This document shows, piece after piece, positions 12,868 through 15,369 of a DNA stretch of 15,369 nt. Positions within the stretch are counted from its first letter, which is position 1. Each line of letters starts with the position of its first letter. The notes below the pieces were generated by a model, which saw nothing but the letters and a program-made list of their open reading frames with translations, was not told the DNA's origin and did not search any database. This stretch comes from Spirochaetaceae bacterium (GTDB lineage: Bacteria > Spirochaetota > Spirochaetia > SZUA-6 > Bin103): the NCBI GenBank assembly GCA_028820215.1, contig JAPPKD010000152.1:1-15369 (forward strand), written 5' to 3'. Both the position numbers and the translations under genes were made by a program.

Positions 12868-13110
12868 GTGAAACACGCCGCAGCGGCTGGTGCCGCATCG
12901 GTACAACGCAACAATGCCGCCCGTCAAGGCTCGTACGTCCGGCGACGACCGGTCCGCATCCTCATCGGACCTCCGGTGCCATGTGGCGGCGGCGTGACCG
13001 GGCGGCGCTTGACCGCGGAAGATCCCGGCGAGTGGTTTCACTGTGGCGTCTGCCACACCGACGGCCCCTATACCGGCGAAGACTGCCCCGTCTGCACCGG
13101 CATGCTATGA
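12868..13110 (+). CDS. Small zinc-ribbon-like protein, element cargo
   Basis: I do not recognise the family. The 80-aa protein has a basic N-terminal half, a PPVPCGGGVTGRRLTAEDPGEWFHC segment, and two CxxC knuckles (residues 59-62 CGVC and 73-76 CPVC) 10 residues apart, the spacing of a zinc ribbon or rubredoxin-like knuckle. GTG at 12868 is chosen because GGAAGGGA sits 7 nt upstream; the frame is open further left but that part overlaps the transposase promoter. It is the only cargo gene on the plus strand and its stop overlaps the stop of the convergent secreted-protein gene by 6 bp. Zinc binding is predicted from cysteines only; nucleic-acid binding would be a guess. Confidence 0.62.
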   Translation: MKHAAAAGAASVQRNNAARQGSYVRRRPVRILIGPPVPCGGGVTGRRLTAEDPGEWFHCGVCHTDGPYTGEDCPVCTGML

Positions 13111-13668
13111 CCCCTCAGTCCTGGCCCATACGCCCGCGTCGATCAACGTCATCGCCGTGGCGGCTGGATCCGCGATGATATCCGACTCTCGGAAGATCAC
13201 GGTCAAGATGTCGTGCTCACGGTCTTGTCTGGCCGCGAATACGCCACCACCCAATGGCAGCACGTAGAAACCGCCCTCCGCGGCGCGCGCTCCAACGGCG
13301 ATGTCGATCGGCGCATCCTGGTCGTTCGACACTTGGCCAAACACCAACACGCTCCCGTACAGCATCGCGATCGCTTCGTCGACTCTGTCGGCTCCTGCCT
13401 CCGATAGATCGGGACTCTGCAACCCAAGCGTCCATACCCCGGCTGCGCCGCCCTCGATGCTGATCGTCACGGTCTCCATCGAACACCGCCAACCACTCCA
13501 CGAATCGACCTCCAACGGCTCGCACGCGAACGACGCTTCCATCAGCTCTGACAGGACACCGCCAAGGGTCACGGCTTCCCCGGTGGGCTTCGTCAGCGGC
13601 GTTCTGTCGGCGTATGTCGCCATCGCAACGAGCACCATCAGTGCCGCGGCCAACGCTGCGCGCCTCAC
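13105..13668 (-). CDS. Secreted protein of unknown function, element cargo
   Basis: No family recognised. The 187-aa protein has a clear Sec signal peptide (RRAALAAALMVLVAMATYA, cleavage likely after residue 20), then a region with two to three Cys (SFACEPLEVDSWSGWRCSM), which could form a disulfide in the periplasm. Strand-rich segments follow (VTISIEGGAAGVWTLGLQS, GGFYVLPLGGGVFAA, ILTVIFRESDIIAD). It reads like a compact periplasmic beta-rich protein. The GTG start at 13668 has GAGGG 7 nt upstream and overlaps the stop of the preceding lipoprotein gene by 4 bp, so the two are translated together and may act as a pair. Its stop overlaps that of the opposing zinc-ribbon gene. Confidence 0.68.
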   Translation of the reverse strand: MRRAALAAALMVLVAMATYADRTPLTKPTGEAVTLGGVLSELMEASFACEPLEVDSWSGWRCSMETVTISIEGGAAGVWTLGLQSPDLSEAGADRVDEAIAMLYGSVLVFGQVSNDQDAPIDIAVGARAAEGGFYVLPLGGGVFAARQDREHDILTVIFRESDIIADPAATAMTLIDAGVWARTEGS

Positions 13669-14123
13669 GGCGTGACCCTCTGCATGACCAACCCGCAGGT
13701 GTTGCCCCGGTCCTCCAGACAGACGTTGTCGGCGTCGACTCGAACGCCTGGCATCGCTGCCACCGATCGTGCATGCGTCCCGGTGAACCTCAACGATCCT
13801 CCGCTGACGCTCCAGTGGGTGTGCGCGTGCAGGTGCGACGGCGCCACGTGCCAGACGGTCCTCCCGTTGGTGCCCATCGTCACGACGGCCACGGCGGTCG
13901 GCCAGTCGGACACCTCACCGATCCTCCACGACGATCCCGACAGGTGCCCGGACTGCAACGCGGTCCCGCCGGCGATCGCCGTCTGGCTCGGCGCCGACCC
14001 CACCATGACGGTCGCCTGCGCGAGCCGCTCGCTCGCTTCGTCGATGTGCGCCTGCGTGATCTCGCACGCCGCTACGATCGTGCCGGCCGCGACGATGGCC
14101 GCGGCAATCGATGCCCTTCCCAT
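13665..14123 (-). CDS. Putative lipoprotein, element cargo
   Basis: No family recognised. The start at ATG 14123 is supported by a strong ribosome binding site (GGGAAGGGAG, 6-7 nt upstream). The 152-aa product begins MGRASIAAAIVAAGTIVAAC, a short hydrophobic signal ending in the lipobox-like VAAC, so Cys20 is probably lipidated. A short helix (ITQAHIDEASERLAQATVMV) follows, then Gly/Ser-rich strands and a Cys-containing end (VCLEDRGNTCGLVMQRVTP). A longer frame reaching 14207 would put the signal peptide in the interior. It is coupled to the secreted-protein gene downstream. The leader upstream is unusually rich in hairpins (see 14137-14294), including one that ends at the ribosome binding site. 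Confidence 0.68.
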   Translation of the reverse strand: MGRASIAAAIVAAGTIVAACEITQAHIDEASERLAQATVMVGSAPSQTAIAGGTALQSGHLSGSSWRIGEVSDWPTAVAVVTMGTNGRTVWHVAPSHLHAHTHWSVSGGSLRFTGTHARSVAAMPGVRVDADNVCLEDRGNTCGLVMQRVTP

Positions 14124-14136
14124 CGGCAACTCCCTT

Positions 14137-14159
14137 CCCGGCACGGCAAAGGTGCCGGG
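14137..14159. promoter_or_regulatory. Hairpin abutting the lipoprotein ribosome binding site
   Basis: CCCGGCAC (14137-14144) and GTGCCGGG (14152-14159) form a perfect 8-bp stem around GGCAAAG. On the minus-strand transcript the stem runs into the GGGAAGGGAG site for the start at 14123. It could modulate translation, or terminate upstream transcription. Confidence 0.5.
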
Positions 14160-14164
14160 CCTTT

Positions 14165-14294
14165 GGTCACTGCACAGTCGGAGACAAGGCGAGCCCTGCG
14201 TATTCACCGCCGGCCGGGGTAGCTACTCCCCGGCCGTAATGGCGGCTGTTTCATTCCACAGGCGACCCGACAAAGGGCCGTCCGTGCAGTGACC
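14165..14294. repeat. 130-bp nested inverted repeat
   Basis: The outer arms are GGTCACTGCAC (14165-14175) and its exact complement (14284-14294), extending to 15 of 17 matching bases. Near the centre is a perfect 9-bp stem CGGCCGGGG/CCCCGGCCG (14211-14219 and 14228-14236). The arms start with GGT like the element ends, but no flanking duplication is visible. It could be a structured leader RNA, a terminator for the upstream gene, or a tiny non-autonomous element. Confidence 0.65.
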
Positions 14295-14330
14295 GGTGTC
14301 GATCATCGACCGCAACGGTGCTCGGATTCT

Positions 14331-14348
14331 ACTACACGCAGGTGTAGT
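14331..14348. repeat. Small perfect dyad, possible operator
   Basis: ACTACAC and GTGTAGT flank GCAG. It is AT-richer than its surroundings and lies in the only sizeable non-coding gap of the cargo (14124-14403, 280 bp), upstream of the lipoprotein operon. It may be a regulator site; no protein can be named. Confidence 0.35.
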
Positions 14349-14403
14349 GATTTCAGAAGAATGTGGGGTATGTCGTTCCTGGGTAGGAAGGTCTTGCTAC
14401 CGG

Positions 14404-14679
14404 CTACTCATCTGCCGCTTCGGCGGCGGCTGGCGCTGGCAGGCGGTACGGTCCGCTCAACGCGCCTTCGATCCGCGCCACACGTTCGGACAGGGCGTGC
14501 AGATCAGCCCGGATCGCCGCTACTTCGGTACGTAGCTCGGCGCGCAGATCACGCACGTCGGCGCGCAGTGGCGCGATTAGCACGAACAGTGCCAGCAGCA
14601 GTGTGGCGCCAACGGCCACAATCGCGGTCGTCTCGGCGCTCCACCATCGACGCGGCGCGGGTGCGGTCGAGATGCTCAC
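14404..14679 (-). CDS. Membrane-anchored coiled-coil protein (paralogue 2), element cargo
   Basis: A 91-aa protein starting at GTG 14679, supported by GGAGG 4-5 nt upstream. A short polar N-terminus is followed by one membrane segment (TAIVAVGATLLLALFVLIAP, about 18-38), then a charged amphipathic helix (LRADVRDLRAELRTEVAAIRADLHAL) that should form a coiled coil. The conserved end is SERVARIEGALSGP, then a Pro/Ala tail. It closely resembles the upstream neighbour (same order: AIVxVGATLL, LR-rich helix, ERVARIEGALxGPxRxPA), so this is a tandem duplication. Its start overlaps the neighbour's stop by 4 bp. No function known to me; a membrane scaffold or a small holin-like protein are possibilities without direct support. 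Confidence 0.7.
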   Translation of the reverse strand: MSISTAPAPRRWWSAETTAIVAVGATLLLALFVLIAPLRADVRDLRAELRTEVAAIRADLHALSERVARIEGALSGPYRLPAPAAAEAADE

Positions 14680-14951
14680 GGTGCCTCCGTGCTCACGGTT
14701 TCCGCGGCCGGAGCATCCGGGATGTTCGCCGGCTGGCGCCACGGTCCTGTCAGCGCTCCCTCGATGCGGGCTACTCGCTCGCCCAGGTTGCGCAGATCAC
14801 GGCGCACGTCGGCCACATCGGCACGCACATGGTCCAATTCGCGGCGGATGCCGGCGGCCAAGGTCAGCAGCAGCGGCACCAGCACGGCCAGCAACGTCGC
14901 GCCAACGCCGACGATCGCGATCGCCTCAGCGCTCACCTTCCGCCGGCTCAA
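14676..14951 (-). CDS. Membrane-anchored coiled-coil protein (paralogue 1), element cargo
   Basis: A 91-aa paralogue of the next gene. The order is AEAIAIVGVGATLLAVLVPLLLTLAAG (membrane segment, about 9-34), IRRELDHVRADVADVRRDLRNL (coiled coil), then GERVARIEGALTGP and a variable Pro/Ala tail. The start is TTG at 14951 (GGGAGG 3-5 nt upstream), overlapping the preceding gene by 26 bp; an internal GTG at 14936 would still keep the membrane segment but has no spaced ribosome binding site. That both copies keep the coiled coil and the ERVARIEGAL end while diverging in the membrane helix suggests they may pair as a heteromer. This is inference from sequence similarity alone. Confidence 0.68.
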   Translation of the reverse strand: MSRRKVSAEAIAIVGVGATLLAVLVPLLLTLAAGIRRELDHVRADVADVRRDLRNLGERVARIEGALTGPWRQPANIPDAPAAETVSTEAP

Positions 14952-15168
14952 GGCCCTCCCACCGTGCGGCGGCAGCCTTCTGTGCTACTTCGCGTCGGCG
15001 TTCTGGCGTCTGGCTGGCGGCGCGAGCCTTGGCGCTCTTGGCGCGCCCGGTCGGCTTCTGCCCGTTCATCTCGGCGAGCACCTCCGGCGTGTCGCTCGGC
15101 ACCTCGCCGGTCGCCATGTCCACGATCAGCCGGGCGAGCCCCGCCGTGTCACGCGGTCTCTTCCTCAT
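14926..15168 (-). CDS. Small basic conserved-type protein, element cargo
   Basis: An 80-aa protein starting at ATG 15168 with GGGAGG about 9 nt upstream. The N-terminus KRPRDTAGLARLIVDMATGEVPSD and the C-terminal half GRAKSAKARAASQTPERRREVAQKAAAARW are of a type I recall as small conserved hypotheticals in many bacteria, sometimes labelled histone-like because of the Lys/Ala-rich end. I cannot name a function; the basic C-terminal half would suit nucleic-acid binding. It is the first gene of the cargo operon when read from the right end of the element, and overlaps the next gene. It contains no membrane segment or signal. Confidence 0.66.
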   Translation of the reverse strand: MRKRPRDTAGLARLIVDMATGEVPSDTPEVLAEMNGQKPTGRAKSAKARAASQTPERRREVAQKAAAARWEGLEPAEGER

Positions 15169-15259
15169 CGCCGTCTTCCTCCCGAGCCTCTGTCACGAGG
15201 CACTGTTGACGTACCACGCCGGGGCGAACGTGTCCACCACTCGACGGGAGAATCTTGAA
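15169..15259. other. Leader between right end and cargo operon
   Basis: No gene seen. On the minus strand it leads from the element end to the first cargo gene and ends with the ribosome binding site CGGGAGG. TTGACC (rc of about 15268-15273) inside the terminal hairpin could serve as a -35 box, but no good -10 follows, so I do not call a promoter. Confidence 0.3.
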
Positions 15260-15288
15260 GAAATCAGGGGTCAAGCTCCCCTGATTTC
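15260..15288. repeat. Perfect 11-bp hairpin at the right end of the element
   Basis: GAAATCAGGGG (15260-15270) and CCCCTGATTTC (15278-15288) flank TCAAGCT. One arm is part of the terminal inverted repeat. A further CTT/AAG pairing can be added beyond a small internal loop. On the minus strand the stem is followed by a T-rich TTCTTC, so it could stop transcription entering from outside. Confidence 0.75.
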
Positions 15289-15304
15289 AAAAGACCCCAC
15301 TACC
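15279..15304 (-). repeat. Right terminal inverted repeat
   Basis: Read inward on the minus strand it begins GGTAGTGGGGTC and continues TTTTGAAATCAGGG. It matches the left end at 17 of the first 19 positions and again at TCAGG. Confidence 0.85.
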
Positions 15305-15312
15305 GCCGGCCC
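15305..15312. repeat. Target-site duplication, right copy
   Basis: GCCGGCCC, identical to 11783-11790, directly outside the right inverted repeat. The remaining bases to the window end (15313-15369) show no gene. Confidence 0.8.
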
Positions 15313-15369
15313 GCCGGCCTCCTTAGAAACAAGCAGAATCAGGCAGTCTCCGGGACCAAGTTGAAGCCG

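Larger units (their letters stand above)
11791..15304 (-). mobile_element. Passenger-carrying IS1-family-like element (about 3.5 kb)
   Basis: The element is bounded by terminal inverted repeats beginning GGT: GGTCGTGGTGTCTTTTGAA at 11791 and, on the other strand from 15304, GGTAGTGGGGTCTTTTGAA (17 of 19 identical, then TCAGG in both after a 1-nt offset). Exact 8-bp direct repeats (GCCGGCCC) flank it. It encodes a DDE transposase of IS1-like type at the left end, plus five co-oriented and one opposing small gene that have no evident transposition role. IS1-family elements are usually ~0.8-1.2 kb with no cargo, so this is best read as a transporter IS. The boundaries are seen directly; the cargo interpretation is inference. 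The closest comparison would be passenger-bearing IS1595-type elements. Confidence 0.85.

Noticed and set aside
14165..14294. Inverted repeat considered as an integron attC site
   Set aside because: No GTTRRRY/RYYYAAC boxes at the arms, and no integrase in the window.

Overview
The window looks like chromosomal DNA from a GC-rich member of the Spirochaetota, probably an uncultured Spirochaetaceae-like lineage. This rests on gene order and protein families read by eye, not on a search: rplU-rpmA-nadD-LCP-rsfS, then rplY-pth-tilS-ftsH-lepA, with an LytR/CpsA/Psr-type protein between nadD and rsfS. Coding sequence is strongly GC-rich at third positions.

Layout. At 1-180 is a tRNA-Leu(UAA) on the minus strand. 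At 288-3234 is a plus-strand block: ribosomal proteins L21 and L27, NAD synthesis (nadD), a membrane-anchored LCP/LytR_C protein and the ribosome silencing factor rsfS. A short, very acidic minus-strand frame (3236-3544) converges on rsfS. A TATAAT-type promoter then precedes tRNA-Gln(UUG) and a second plus-strand block (3672-10150): ribosomal protein L25, peptidyl-tRNA hydrolase, tRNA-Ile lysidine synthetase, the FtsH protease and elongation factor 4/LepA. Its genes abut or overlap. The common theme is translation and its quality control. On the minus strand, 11702-10203 encodes a membrane-anchored SurA/PpiD-like folding factor facing the lepA end.

From 11791 to 15304 there is a discrete mobile element of about 3.5 kb. 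It has near-identical terminal inverted repeats of about 25 bp starting GGT, and an exact 8-bp target duplication (GCCGGCCC) outside both ends. It carries an IS1-family-like DDE transposase at one end. Between the transposase and the far end are five small co-oriented genes (an 80-aa basic protein, two paralogous membrane-anchored coiled-coil proteins, a lipoprotein and a secreted protein) and one opposing gene for a zinc-ribbon-like protein. I read this as a passenger-carrying (transporter) IS with cargo of unknown function, inserted 88 bp upstream of the SurA/PpiD-like gene.

A second unusual theme is a set of frame-preserving 15- or 18-bp tandem repeats at gene ends in the housekeeping blocks: the LCP 3' end, rplY 3' end, rplY/pth junction, pth/tilS junction, tilS 3' end and ftsH 5' end. 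At two junctions the first repeat unit contains the stop codon of the upstream gene and the array runs into the N-terminus of the next. A third theme is promoter-like elements whose -10 box lies only 6-9 nt before a start codon, suggesting leaderless transcripts.
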